From assembly GCF_007896435.1 (NCBI RefSeq), contig NZ_VCBL01000001.1, positions 2,541,078-2,605,077 of the forward strand: a DNA stretch of 64,000 nt, in the 5' to 3' direction. The notes below the pieces were generated by a model. It searched no databases and was not told where the DNA came from. It saw nothing but the letters and a program-made list of their open reading frames with translations. This document shows, one piece after another, positions 8,026 through 17,225 of the stretch. The position numbers were made by a program, and so were the translations under genes. This DNA is from Rummeliibacillus suwonensis (GTDB lineage Bacteria > Bacillota > Bacilli > Bacillales_A > Planococcaceae). Within the stretch, counting starts at the first letter, position 1; every line of letters begins with the position of its first letter.

Positions 8026-10140
8026 TTACTCCTCATCGATCAGTCCATGGAAAGCTTCTTTTAAGAAGATTTCTTGGCTATTAATCAACCGTTCAGAATC
8101 CTTCTTTTCTTTATAGCGATAAACACCATCTGGACCCTGAACGCGTGCCTTTACATTATCGTTTAATTGAGTTTTTAAGATTTTTATGATTCTTTTTTTG
8201 ATTCCTGTATCAAAAATCGGGAATAGAATTTCAACCCGCTTAACCATATTTCGCGTCATCATATCTGCAGAAGATAGATATAATCGATTTTCTCCATTAT
8301 GACTGAACCAGTAAATGCGTGAATGTTCCAAAAATCTTCCAACAATGCTTGTAACCGTAATATTCTCACTAATACCTGGTACACCTGGTTTTAAACAACA
8401 AATTCCACGAATGACTAAGTCGACTTTAACTCCCACAATAGAAGCTTCGTACAATTTCATGATCAACTCTTTATCTGTTAAAGAATTCATTTTTGCACGG
8501 ATATGTCCTTTGCCATATTTCTTGTGGCATGCAATTTCTTCATCGATCAATCTGATAAATTCGTTTCGAATATCAAATGGTGAAACAACAAGATGATGGA
8601 AGTTTGGCTTTTCAGTATATCCACTTAAATAGTTAAAGAAATTCGTTGCATCGATCCCGATTTTTTTATTTGTCGTAATAATCCCCATATCTGTATAAAT
8701 TTTCGCAGTGGCATCATTATAATTTCCCGTTCCTAAATGGACGAAACGCTCAATCCTTCCTCTGCGTTTACGAACGACTAACGTAATTTTAGAATGCGTT
8801 TTTAGATTATGCATGCCATAAATCACCAAACAGCCTGCTTGTTCTAGCTCTTTTGCCCAATGCACATTGTTCTCTTCATCAAATCGTGCTTTTAACTCTA
8901 CTAAAACCGTAACTTGCTTGCCGTTTTCTGCTGCCTGTTTCAACGCTTGAATGACAGGGGAATTACCGCTTACCCGGTATAATGTTTGTTTGATCGCAAG
9001 AACGCTTGGATCAACAGAAGCCTCTGTAACAAAATCAACAATTGGCGCAAATGATTCATATGGATGATGGAAAAATAGATCTTGCGTTAATGCTTTTTCA
9101 AATAAATCTTCATCTGATTGTAAATCTAAAGGCGCTTGCGGTATAAAACTTTCATATTCTAGATATTCTCTTCCCTCACCAATCACTTTGCAGAAAGAGA
9201 ATAAGAAAGTTAAATCTAATGGGCAATCTATGTTGTATACATCTGCTTCCCAGTCTTCTAAAACTTTCAGTAAGTATTGTAAAACATCTTCATCCATCTC
9301 GCCTGCTCGAACCTCAATACGGCTGACAGCGCCCCATTTTCTCTTTTTCAATTCTTTTTCGATTTCAACAAGAAGATCTCTTGCACCCTCTTCATGAATT
9401 GTTAAATCTGCATTTCTCGTCAAGCGGAAAGATTGGACTGATTTTACTTTATAGCCAAAAAACAATTGATCGATGTTTGCAGTAATCACATCTTCCAATA
9501 AAACGCCCCGAATTTCATCTTGAGCAGAAGGAATTTGGATAAAACGCTCTAACACGGAAGGCACTTGAACAACTGCTATTTTTTCTCGGAATTCAGGTTC
9601 TGCATCCTCATGCTCAAGCAGTACAATAAGATTCATCGTTTTACTAAGCAATGTTGGGAAAGGACGATATGCATCAACTGCTACAGGTGTCAGTACTGGG
9701 AAAATGATTTCTTCAAAATATTTATTTAAGAACTCTTTTTGTTCTTTGCTAAGACTACTTGATTGCTCTAAATAAACTTTTTCTTTCGGTAGTTGTTTTA
9801 AAACCAAGTCTTTATACACTTCGTTTTGTCGTGCGACAAGTGCTGCTGTCCGCTCAAAAATACGTGATAACTGTTCCTTCGGTGTAAGTCCTGACTTATT
9901 TTCTGGTTTATGAAAACCTGCTCTCACTTGATCTTGAAGACCTGCAACTCTCACCATAAAAAACTCATCTAAATTGGAGCTGAAAATGGCTAAAAACTTT
10001 AATCTTTCTAATAATGGATTATTCGTATCTTCTGCCTCTTGCAACACCCGTTCATTGAATGCTAGCCAGCTTAGCTCACGATTATTGTAATATTGTGGTT
10101 TGGCAATTTCCTCAAAATCTATTTTTGTAGCTTCCATCAT
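8026..10140 (-). CDS. ppk: Polyphosphate kinase 1
   Basis: This 704-aa enzyme makes polyphosphate reversibly from ATP. The PPK1 domains are visible in order: N domain (YYNNRELSWLAFNERVLQEA), middle domain, and C1/C2 phospholipase-D-like domains with the autophosphorylated histidine in LKTHSKITLVVR and the block RFVHLGTGNYN. The gene starts directly at the ppx stop (TAA then ATGATG), so translation is coupled. The second ATG is better spaced from AAGGA. Together with ppx it forms a polyphosphate synthesis/degradation pair. Confidence 0.96.
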   Translation of the reverse strand: MMEATKIDFEEIAKPQYYNNRELSWLAFNERVLQEAEDTNNPLLERLKFLAIFSSNLDEFFMVRVAGLQDQVRAGFHKPENKSGLTPKEQLSRIFERTAALVARQNEVYKDLVLKQLPKEKVYLEQSSSLSKEQKEFLNKYFEEIIFPVLTPVAVDAYRPFPTLLSKTMNLIVLLEHEDAEPEFREKIAVVQVPSVLERFIQIPSAQDEIRGVLLEDVITANIDQLFFGYKVKSVQSFRLTRNADLTIHEEGARDLLVEIEKELKKRKWGAVSRIEVRAGEMDEDVLQYLLKVLEDWEADVYNIDCPLDLTFLFSFCKVIGEGREYLEYESFIPQAPLDLQSDEDLFEKALTQDLFFHHPYESFAPIVDFVTEASVDPSVLAIKQTLYRVSGNSPVIQALKQAAENGKQVTVLVELKARFDEENNVHWAKELEQAGCLVIYGMHNLKTHSKITLVVRKRRGRIERFVHLGTGNYNDATAKIYTDMGIITTNKKIGIDATNFFNYLSGYTEKPNFHHLVVSPFDIRNEFIRLIDEEIACHKKYGKGHIRAKMNSLTDKELIMKLYEASIVGVKVDLVIRGICCLKPGVPGISENITVTSIVGRFLEHSRIYWFSHNGENRLYLSSADMMTRNMVKRVEILFPIFDTGIKKRIIKILKTQLNDNVKARVQGPDGVYRYKEKKDSERLINSQEIFLKEAFHGLIDEE

Positions 10141-11679
10141 TTATCCTTCCCTTTCAATGAAATGTAAATTGACGTTTTCCAGAAATAATCTATCGATATG
10201 TTTTTTCTGCCGATTTACTCTGTATATTTCTGCTAAAGCACTGCCTCTTGTATGGATAAATATATCTATTCCTTGATCTTTTCGTTCAATTTCAATATCT
10301 TGTACAATCTTTCGTTTGGACGCATCTAAAGCATACGCAAATTTAAGTAGTGCCCCCATTCCTTGAATCTGCTTCAACTCTGCTTCGGTAAACCATGTCA
10401 TAAACGGTGTCACATATCTTTTGAATTCATCCCTGTTTTTGTAGGATGCTAATAGGGCCAAACGTACTCGATCTTTATGATTTAAACCATCTATCGAACG
10501 ATTAGATAATAAATAAAATGTATGCTGACTTGCTGAATCTGTATCAATGTATTCTCCTAAATAAAATAACTTTGCAGCTTGTATTAACGTCGCAAGATCT
10601 TCATCAGAATAGTGTAACGCATCATGTTGGCAAAATTCTCGATATACCTTTTCACAGAGCGATGTAAAATACTCATTATGTTCTTTTGATTTTCCAAACT
10701 CTTGCGCTAAAAAGTCTACATTTGATTCAAAAACATGGTATTTATCAAAAGCATTGGGGTCTTTTTTTAATATTTTTTCAATCACTAGACCTTCCCTTAG
10801 CCCTTTTCGACTGAATTGAAAGATCGGACTTTGGGTAACGTCCATCAATGCTTGAAAAACTTCTAATACAGGCGCAATAATATCTGCCCTATCACTGGAT
10901 AAACCATCGAGTTGTTTTAACTCCTCAAAACTTAACTCCGCAATTTCTAAGCGAATCGCATCAAAATCCTCTTTTGTCATTTTATATTGGTGAATACCTG
11001 AAATCGGATAGTCTTTTTTACGCTGATCCATTTTAGCCATATTACGTGCACTACCGCCGATGCCAATCACAGGCAACCCTAGTCCTACCAGCCAACTTAA
11101 GGATAAAAATTGTTCTTTCGCAAACTGATAGATTCTTTGGCGCTCTTTGCTCGTTAACGTATCACCCTTCATAAATTGTTGTTTTAACGAAACTGAGCCA
11201 AAAGGAAAACTGTGTGAATACACCAGTTCTTTGTCTTTAAAATATGTAACCTCAGTACTTCCTCCGCCCATATCGATCGTAACTGCTGAAGGTGTTGATA
11301 ATGTATGCACAACCGCAAAATATCCATAAAATGCTTCTTGTTTTTCGGACAACAACCTGATATCAATGCCGATCTCTTTTTTCATTTTCTCTAAAATTTC
11401 CACACCATTTGTTGCTTGACGAATAGCAGCGGTTGCAGTTGCTAACACATCTTCTATACCATAGTCATGTAACATTTCTTTAAAGGTTTCTAAAATAGTT
11501 TGTAACTCTGCGATACCTTGATCTGATAATCGACCATCTGGTAATATAAAATTTCTCAAACGAGCAACTACTTTAATATTTTCAATTTCTTTCATTCCTC
11601 GTTTTACATCATACTTGTACAACACTAATCTAATCGTGTTCGAACCTATATCAATAACAGCTATCTGATCAATTTTCAC
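10141..11679 (-). CDS. ppx: Ppx/GppA-family exopolyphosphatase
   Basis: Sugar-kinase/HSP70/actin-fold phosphatase that removes terminal phosphate from polyphosphate (or pppGpp in GppA relatives). Residues 1-300 are the Ppx/GppA core with IAVIDIGSNTIRLVLY at the N-terminus and TIDMGGGSTEVTY. The rest is an HD-like helical C-terminal domain. The start chosen is GTG at 11679 (MKIDQIAVIDIG, 512 aa), because AAAGGATG sits the right distance upstream; a longer frame to 11718 lacks a ribosome site. It abuts ppk downstream. Confidence 0.92.
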   Translation of the reverse strand: MKIDQIAVIDIGSNTIRLVLYKYDVKRGMKEIENIKVVARLRNFILPDGRLSDQGIAELQTILETFKEMLHDYGIEDVLATATAAIRQATNGVEILEKMKKEIGIDIRLLSEKQEAFYGYFAVVHTLSTPSAVTIDMGGGSTEVTYFKDKELVYSHSFPFGSVSLKQQFMKGDTLTSKERQRIYQFAKEQFLSLSWLVGLGLPVIGIGGSARNMAKMDQRKKDYPISGIHQYKMTKEDFDAIRLEIAELSFEELKQLDGLSSDRADIIAPVLEVFQALMDVTQSPIFQFSRKGLREGLVIEKILKKDPNAFDKYHVFESNVDFLAQEFGKSKEHNEYFTSLCEKVYREFCQHDALHYSDEDLATLIQAAKLFYLGEYIDTDSASQHTFYLLSNRSIDGLNHKDRVRLALLASYKNRDEFKRYVTPFMTWFTEAELKQIQGMGALLKFAYALDASKRKIVQDIEIERKDQGIDIFIHTRGSALAEIYRVNRQKKHIDRLFLENVNLHFIEREG

Positions 11680-11818
11680 TTCATCACATCCTTTTGCTTC
11701 AGCACTGACTATATACAATGAATAATAATATTGTTATCATAGTATATTATAAATTGAATGATCAGAAATTCCCCTCGCATTCAATATTATTGACTTTCTA
11801 TGAAAGGTAGGTTTTTTC

Positions 11819-12289
11819 ATGAACAATCAGTATAAAAACGAAGAAATAGCTACAGCTATTTATACGATTAACAAACATGCAAAAACAGCCCCCGATAATC
11901 AACCACTGTACACCTTAAAACGCCTAGCTCTCGAGAAATTGATTCATTTAGGTCGTGCTAAAAAGTTAGGTCTACATTTTGTCAAAAACCCACGTTATAG
12001 TCAACAACAATCCACTGTGGTCATTAAATGTGCCGATTATTATTTTCACACATTACCGAAAAAGGAAGACTTTAAACGATTACCCCACTTAGGACATCTT
12101 GATGAAACATATCGCAATCCTCGTAGAAAAATGAGTCTTAATATTGCCAAGAGTATACTGAAGAATTTCTTAGATTTAGAATATTCTCAACAATCGCCTA
12201 AAACAAGCAGATTATCACCAAAGAAAATTTATGATGAAAAAAAGAAACATGATTATTATAAAAAAACGAGTTATTTTTATGGCCATTGA
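11819..12289 (+). CDS. ykyB: YkyB family protein
   Basis: This 156-aa soluble basic protein matches the length and flavour of B. subtilis YkyB (N-terminal EIATAIYTINKHAKTA, then LYTLKRLALEKLIHLGRAKK). Its biochemical function is unknown. It is convergent with cheV, its partner in B. subtilis. GAAAGG precedes the start. The C-terminal ~30 residues are Lys/Tyr-rich. Confidence 0.82.
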   Translation: MNNQYKNEEIATAIYTINKHAKTAPDNQPLYTLKRLALEKLIHLGRAKKLGLHFVKNPRYSQQQSTVVIKCADYYFHTLPKKEDFKRLPHLGHLDETYRNPRRKMSLNIAKSILKNFLDLEYSQQSPKTSRLSPKKIYDEKKKHDYYKKTSYFYGH

Positions 12290-12304
12290 TGCTAGTTTAT
12301 AACA

Positions 12305-12344
12305 TAAAAACCGGAATCTAGAAGAAACAGATATCCGGTTTTTT
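12305..12344. terminator. Bidirectional terminator between ykyB and cheV
   Basis: ACCGGA pairs with TCCGGT with a partly paired interior. There are six T on the plus side and five on the minus side, so it serves both convergent genes. Confidence 0.7.
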
Positions 12345-12350
12345 CAACTT

Positions 12351-13256
12351 TTACAGAATATATTCATCTACTTTTAAAATTAGTTCCGCAATCTCTGGCT
12401 TACTGATTTGATCTTCAGCCCCTACTTCTTCACCTTTATGTCGTAAATCATCCGTAATTAAGCTTGAAAAGATGATGACCGGTAATTTTTTCAAGACTGG
12501 GTTTGATTTCACCTGTTTGGTTAGATGATGGCCATCCATTTGAGGCATTTCAATATCTGTTACCATTAATTGAACGTATTGACTAATATCATCTGTTTTT
12601 TCGGCAATGCTTAATAGATAGTCTAATGCATCTTTCCCATTTTCAAAAAACTCAACATTTTCATATCCTGCCTCGAGCATCGTATCATGCAATAGTTTTC
12701 GTAATAACGGCGAATCCTCCGCAATGACAATTCTCTTTTCTGAACGTTCTCGTTTACCTAATTTCTTCACAGATGCTACATTAATACCTGAATCAGGATT
12801 AATATCAACCATGATTTTTTCAAAATCTAATAATAACAACATGCTATCTTCTCGCTTGATAACACCAATTACTTGTGAATTACCGCCTTGATACATGTCT
12901 GATGGTTTTTCAATTTGATCCCATGAGAATCGATGAATTTGTGTAACATTATCCACGTGAAAAACAACCCGCTGTTTATTAAATTCTGCAACAATGTACT
13001 TTTGTTGTTCACTGTAGGATGAATTCACTAATCCCAAAACTTTTTTCATATCTACTACTGGTAATACTTCACCACGTAATTGGATAATCCCTTCAACATG
13101 TGGATGTGCATGTGGAAGAAAAGTCACTGGTATTGGTTGAATGATTTCTTTCACTTTAATAACATTGATACCAAATTTATTTGAGCCGACTTCAAATTCG
13201 ACAATTTCAAGTTCATTTGTGCCGCTTTCTAGTAATATCCCTTTATTTTCATTCAT
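12351..13256 (-). CDS. cheV: Chemotaxis coupling protein CheV
   Basis: A 301-aa fusion of a CheW-like domain (~10-155) and a response-regulator receiver (~172-301). It couples chemoreceptors to CheA and acts in adaptation. The receiver has the acidic pocket (VIAEDSPLLRKL), the phospho-acceptor Asp in LMVTDIEMPQMDG and the Lys in DQISKPE. The gene stands alone opposite ykyB, as in B. subtilis. No flagellar genes are in view. Confidence 0.95.
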   Translation of the reverse strand: MNENKGILLESGTNELEIVEFEVGSNKFGINVIKVKEIIQPIPVTFLPHAHPHVEGIIQLRGEVLPVVDMKKVLGLVNSSYSEQQKYIVAEFNKQRVVFHVDNVTQIHRFSWDQIEKPSDMYQGGNSQVIGVIKREDSMLLLLDFEKIMVDINPDSGINVASVKKLGKRERSEKRIVIAEDSPLLRKLLHDTMLEAGYENVEFFENGKDALDYLLSIAEKTDDISQYVQLMVTDIEMPQMDGHHLTKQVKSNPVLKKLPVIIFSSLITDDLRHKGEEVGAEDQISKPEIAELILKVDEYIL

Positions 13257-13358
13257 TCAGTCAACCTCCCAAAATATTACTACTTTATCACTTCAATTGT
13301 ATCATAATTGTAAGATTAGTCACATAACAATTCGTGACATTCGTACGAACTATTGCTT

Positions 13359-13510
13359 AAAGTGAAATTTCGCATAGTAAGTTTTTTCTTCATTTCATCC
13401 CTCACTGTGTATAAGTTAAACTGATCGGATTTTTACCAGGCAGCGAATCCCTCTATTACCTTCTGCTTACTGCATATGTCTTGAAGTGAACGACTTTACT
13501 GTCTGTTAAT
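13359..13510 (+). repeat. Two-hairpin dispersed repeat, diverged copy
   Basis: It begins TTAAAGTGAAATTTC and has the TTTTTTCTTCATTTCATCC box, GTTAAACTGATCGGATTTTT, CAGGCAGCGAATCCC and the closing CTTTACTGTCTGTTAA. Hairpin II keeps CAGGCAG/CTGTCTG with a G-U pair. Confidence 0.65.
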
Positions 13511-13524
13511 AAATGATGAAAAAA

Positions 13525-13690
13525 CAGGCGTGTTGATTATCCAATTTAATCCATAAAAATAGGGGGATTTGTTGATTTCCTCTCCGGCTTGCTCGCTTTC
13601 CTGCGGGCGAATGCTGAGCCTCCTCGCTACGCTGCGGGGTCTCATCTATTCGCTTTTCCCGCGGGAGTCGAGCAAGCCTCCGCTCCAATC
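13525..13690 (-). repeat. GC-rich Bacillaceae-type intergenic repeat
   Basis: On the minus strand it opens GGAGCGGAGGCTTGCTCG, continues through CCCGCAGCGTAGCGAGGAGG and ends in GGAAATCAAC, CCCTATTTTT, TGGATTAAA, TGGATAATCAAC. The same tail is at 52186-52280. It is clearly richer in GC than its surroundings and does not look coding. Confidence 0.65.
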
Positions 13691-13952
13691 TATATAAATG
13701 GTCTTAAAAATACAGAGTTTTTCAAAGATTACACCGAATATGTATTCCTAATTTTTGTAAAATAAACACGTGTGATGAAAAAACATACTAATGATTACTG
13801 AAAAATACGATATTCTGCTTACAATCCCAAATAGTTCTTTCGTAATAGTTTCATAGATATATCGTAAACATGGATGATTTCACTCTACTTATAGCAAATG
13901 AGGTGAAGTCTATCTATCATCTATCAACCATATTCAAAAAACTCCTCTTCAA

Positions 13953-14822
13953 TTATTCGTAATAATTAATCAACGCTTGTGTTCCGTTATTATCATATCC
14001 TTTAGCAGATAGCTCATCATACATTTGTTTTGCTAGTGCGAGACCCGGTAATTCAAGTTGCATAAGCTCTGCTTCTTGCAAAGCGATCCGCATATCTTTG
14101 ATAAAATGTTTAATATAAAAGCCAGGCTCTAAATCTCCCTTTACCATACGAGGTGCTAGATTACTTAATGACCAAGATCCGGCTGCCCCTGCTGATATAG
14201 ATGCTAAAACCTTGTCAATATCTAATCCGGCCTTCTTACCATAAGCAATTGCTTCACAAACACCGATCATATTCGTTGCAATAGCAATTTGGTTACACAT
14301 TTTTGTGTGCTGTCCTGCTCCTGCTTGTCCTTGGTAGACGATGTTCTTTCCAAACGTTTGGAGAAGAGGTAAGACTTTTTCAAATACATTTTTTTCTCCT
14401 CCAACCATTATGGATAATGTACCGTTTTGGGCACCTATATCGCCTCCAGATACAGGGGCATCTAAAGCGTCCAATTGCAAAGCTTTAGCATGGTCTGCAA
14501 TTTTCTTCGCCAATGTTGGTTGTGAAGTTGTCATATCGATAACAATTGATCGAGGCTTAGCCATCGCAAATATGCCCTTATTGCCAAAATATACATCCTC
14601 TACATCTTTTGGATAGCCAACCATTGTAAAGATGATATCTGAGTTCTTAGCCACTTCTCCAGCAGTACTGTACCATTCGGCGCCCAATTCGATCAATGGC
14701 TCTGCTTTCGCCTTTGTACGAGAATAAATATGTACACTATATCCTGCCTTCAATAAATGCTTAACAATGCTTGCTCCCATTACTCCTGTACCAATAAATC
14801 CTATTGACCAATTGCTTATCAT
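13953..14822 (-). CDS. ykwC: NAD(P)-dependent beta-hydroxyacid dehydrogenase
   Basis: 3-hydroxyisobutyrate-dehydrogenase-like enzyme of 289 aa. A Rossmann motif GFIGTGVMGASIVKHLLKAG opens the NAD(P) domain. DAPVSGGDIGAQNGTLSIMV is the family substrate loop, and the catalytic lysine lies in GQHTKMCNQI. The helical C-terminal domain follows. The ATG at 14822 is preferred because AGGAGG is 8 bases before it; a start 18 bases upstream is within the ribosome site. It resembles B. subtilis YkwC. The substrate is not known from sequence. Confidence 0.85.
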   Translation of the reverse strand: MISNWSIGFIGTGVMGASIVKHLLKAGYSVHIYSRTKAKAEPLIELGAEWYSTAGEVAKNSDIIFTMVGYPKDVEDVYFGNKGIFAMAKPRSIVIDMTTSQPTLAKKIADHAKALQLDALDAPVSGGDIGAQNGTLSIMVGGEKNVFEKVLPLLQTFGKNIVYQGQAGAGQHTKMCNQIAIATNMIGVCEAIAYGKKAGLDIDKVLASISAGAAGSWSLSNLAPRMVKGDLEPGFYIKHFIKDMRIALQEAELMQLELPGLALAKQMYDELSAKGYDNNGTQALINYYE

Positions 14823-14859
14823 CGAAAAACCTCCTATCAATTACACCTCCAGCTATCCA

Positions 14860-15345
14860 GCATCCGGATTTTTCCGAGCAGACTCAGAAAAATCCTTTTC
14901 AAAAATTCGTGACATCCTCTGGAGGCTTTATCTTGATTCAGCAGGCGTTTGTACACTCGCTGAATTACGAAAAACAAGCATTCATCTCACCACCCATAGA
15001 GGGGGAATCTTCCATACCTGTCGCTACTCTTTCGATACATAAAACATTCGCTGAATCAAGATAAAATGTTATCCACATTGTACCAGAATTTTTAGGTTCT
15101 ATGTTAAATGTAGAGCCTAAAAATATTTATAGTGCCGATTCTCTTCCCAACGACCGCAGCCCAGTTTTATAGGCTTTTAACGGATCTATGTACTTGTTGA
15201 AATAAACATATGTATAACTTTAAAAAATTTATCCGTTTACAACAAATTTGGGAGCCTTCTGTACCTGCCGCTCCCGCTTTTGATACAAAATCCTGCCACT
15301 ATGTTCTCGTCGCATAAAACATTTGCTGAATCAAGATAAACATAC
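14860..15345. repeat. Inverted and direct repeat cluster around a 16-bp word
   Basis: TTTATCTTGATTCAGC at 14927-14942 is exactly inverted at 15050-15065 and again at 15325-15340. The two latter copies also share CATAAAACATT(C/T) just before the word and an ACCTG(T/C)CGCT...CTTT(C/T)GATACA block further upstream (15017 and 15260 areas). The region looks like a partly duplicated intergenic element with no coding potential. Confidence 0.5.
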
Positions 15346-15400
15346 CTAGCTTTTTTATCAAGGACAGATTTTAATGTTGCCCTTTTTTATTTTTATCCTC

Positions 15401-15430
15401 AAAAAAAGCAGATACAAATGTATCTGCTAA
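15401..15430 (-). terminator. Terminator downstream of the Spo0E-like gene
   Basis: AGCAGATACA pairs perfectly with TGTATCTGCT (10 bp) and is followed on the minus strand by seven T. It lies about 120 bases beyond the Spo0E-like stop. Confidence 0.65.
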
Positions 15431-15549
15431 AGAAAGGGGGAAATGAGAATGTTGCTATACTCTTTATTACTATTTCACCCTTTTAAATATTTATACTTAA
15501 TTTTTTTAATTAGACTATCCATTTTAAATTATTTTAGAACGGCTCATTT

Positions 15550-15747
15550 TCATTGTTTGATCAACTCGATATTTCTAGAATACTCCTTCTTTGTATCATG
15601 GTTATTTTGCATTTGGTAAGCATTTAATAATTGATCGAGCTTTTTACTTAAGCGGATGGTTTCAACATTTGAAAAACCGTTCTCAATACCAGAGCGAATC
15701 ATTTTCTCTCTTGTCTTCTCCAACTTTTTTAAGATGGATTCAGTCAT
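15550..15747 (-). CDS. Spo0E-family aspartyl-phosphate phosphatase
   Basis: A 65-aa two-helix protein with the family motif SxxxD in LSKKLDQLLNAYQ (about residues 33-45) and the typical start ILKKLEKTREKMIRSGIENG. Spo0E relatives dephosphorylate Spo0A~P and delay sporulation. The ATG at 15747 follows GGAGG by 8 bases and is preferred over an upstream ATG that lacks a ribosome site. Family assignment is firm; the particular paralogue cannot be told. Confidence 0.85.
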   Translation of the reverse strand: MTESILKKLEKTREKMIRSGIENGFSNVETIRLSKKLDQLLNAYQMQNNHDTKKEYSRNIELIKQ

Positions 15748-15838
15748 ACACCATCCTCCTTTCAGCAAAATTCATGTACATTATTATACTATTATTCCCA
15801 CATTTTTGGAGATGAAAGTTCCGACATTATTCGACATA

Positions 15839-16027
15839 TCAACTTCTAGCCTTTTCTAAGTAAACGTACACGATATTGCCTCCTTGATGAGCAATCCCTC
15901 GAAAATGCTTGAAATCTTCTCTTTCAACTAAAGCTTCTCTTAAAGCATAAAAATCATGCTTATCAACTTCTAATTCTTTGATCGTACCATTCTTTAGATC
16001 TTCAAGTTTTTTTTCGTACTCATTCAT
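15839..16027 (-). CDS. Small conserved-looking protein, unknown function
   Basis: A 62-aa soluble protein (EKKLEDLKNGTIKELEVDKH, later EREDFKHFRGIAHQGG and IVYVYLEKA). The ATG has AAGGAAG 9 bases before it. It seems like a conserved Bacillales small protein, but no function is recognised. It is upstream of and co-oriented with the Spo0E-like gene. Confidence 0.6.
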   Translation of the reverse strand: MNEYEKKLEDLKNGTIKELEVDKHDFYALREALVEREDFKHFRGIAHQGGNIVYVYLEKARS

Positions 16028-16081
16028 ATTGAATAACTTCCTTTTCCTATATTGTCAAAAATAAAAATAAAATTCTCCACA

Positions 16082-16128
16082 TATAATACTTTACGAACGA
16101 ACAATTTTAAGGCAAACTGTAAAGTATT
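16082..16128 (+). promoter_or_regulatory. 10-bp inverted repeat at the ykvS promoter
   Basis: AATACTTTAC (16085-16094) is perfectly inverted as GTAAAGTATT (16119-16128) with 24 bases between. It overlaps a TATAAT box (16082-16087), so it is either a repressor site at the start point or a leader hairpin. The binding protein is unknown. Confidence 0.4.
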
Positions 16129-16151
16129 AGTGGACGAAGGGGCTGAACTAT

Positions 16152-16343
16152 ATGAAAATAGCTGAAGTTGGAAATATTATTGAATTTGGTGATGGTCTTC
16201 AAGGTATTGTTGAAAAAGTGAATGAGAACTCCGTTATCGTTAATCTCACCTACATGGAAAACTTCAACCAATTAGATATGGAAGAAAAAACTGTAGTAAA
16301 TCATAAGCGCTATCGGATTTTAGCAAATACCGCCGAAAAATAG
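16152..16343 (+). CDS. ykvS: YkvS family protein (DUF2187)
   Basis: A 63-aa protein with an SH3-barrel/KOW-like pattern: GNIIEFGDGLQGIVEKVNEN, then VIVNLTYMENF and VVNHKRYRIL. This is the DUF2187 (YkvS) family found widely in Bacillales; its function is unknown. It is monocistronic with an inverted repeat in its leader. Confidence 0.8.
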   Translation: MKIAEVGNIIEFGDGLQGIVEKVNENSVIVNLTYMENFNQLDMEEKTVVNHKRYRILANTAEK

Positions 16344-16646
16344 CAAATAAATTTCCTATTATACATATCACTGCGCATTTACGAGTGCTGTTTAATTCGA
16401 AATATTGCTAAAATTTAAGTCTGCTACCCATTCAACATCAACAAGGGTAGCTTTTCTTATGAAGTACATAATATTTTCTCATAGCTGACCTTGTATATAA
16501 TATCACTGCTATTCCTATTATTACCACTTAAATGGTTTTTAAACCAAAACTTTTTATTTAGGATTTTCACGTTTATACTCACATATTTGCCTCAATTTTT
16601 CCTAGTGGACATGCTGACTATTCTCACCAGTCAAGTATTCCTATAG
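16344..16646. other. Gap without a recognisable gene
   Basis: AT-rich sequence between convergent ykvS and the MarR gene. AAGTCTGCTACCC...GGGTAGCTTTTCTT near 16422-16459 may be a weak ykvS terminator. Nothing else was seen. Confidence 0.35.
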
Positions 16647-16687
16647 AAAAAAGCGAGTGATGTCTTTTCAATTCATCACTCGTTTTT
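16647..16687 (-). terminator. Terminator of the MarR-family gene
   Basis: ACGAGTGATG pairs with CATCACTCG(C/T) and is followed by six T on the minus strand, 11 bases after the stop. The plus side also has T residues. Confidence 0.75.
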
Positions 16688-16697
16688 CACGCATACA

Positions 16698-17153
16698 CTA
16701 ATACGATAAATCCTTAATCGATAATCCTAATTTTTTTAGTAATTTTATCGCTTGATCTTTTTCTTCAGAAGATAAGGCATTTGTTAACTCGTGCAGTTGC
16801 TGTTCATGTTTTGGAAAAAGCTCGTCCATAAATTTTGCACCCTCATCTGTTATCTCCGCATATGTAATACGACGATCCGATGGACAAGAAACCCGAACTA
16901 AATAACCACGTTTCTCTAATTTATCAATCACATACGTAATAGAACCACTTGCCAACAATATTTTGCTACCAATTTTTTGAAGCGGTTGACGGCCTTTATG
17001 GTAAAGTAATTCCAGCACTGCAAATTCAGTCGGATTTAAGCCATTATCTTGGAAAAATTGATTTGTGCATTCATTAATAGCTTTATTTGCCCTTGAAAGT
17101 ACTATAAATAATTTTAACGATTGTTTCACTTCTTCTGATGCCATAATATTCAT
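16698..17153 (-). CDS. MarR-family transcriptional regulator
   Basis: A 151-aa winged-helix dimer. The DNA-binding core is LQKIGSKILLASGSITYVID followed by the wing with the typical DRR motif (CPSDRRITYAEITDEG). The N- and C-terminal helices form the dimer interface. A Cys at the wing (VSCPSDRR) could be redox-sensitive, but that is a guess. It is monocistronic, with an AT-rich imperfect palindrome (TGATTATCTTAATTTAAAAT) 10-30 bases upstream that may be its own operator. The regulated genes are not evident. Confidence 0.88.
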   Translation of the reverse strand: MNIMASEEVKQSLKLFIVLSRANKAINECTNQFFQDNGLNPTEFAVLELLYHKGRQPLQKIGSKILLASGSITYVIDKLEKRGYLVRVSCPSDRRITYAEITDEGAKFMDELFPKHEQQLHELTNALSSEEKDQAIKLLKKLGLSIKDLSY

Positions 17154-17225
17154 CCTCTATATTGATTATCTTAATTTAAAATCATTATAGCGATACTTCA
17201 GAAGCTTTGTCAAAAATGCTTTTTC

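Noticed and set aside
13506-13688. 60-codon arginine-rich frame
   Set aside because: It is wholly inside a known-style GC-rich intergenic repeat that also occurs at 52186.
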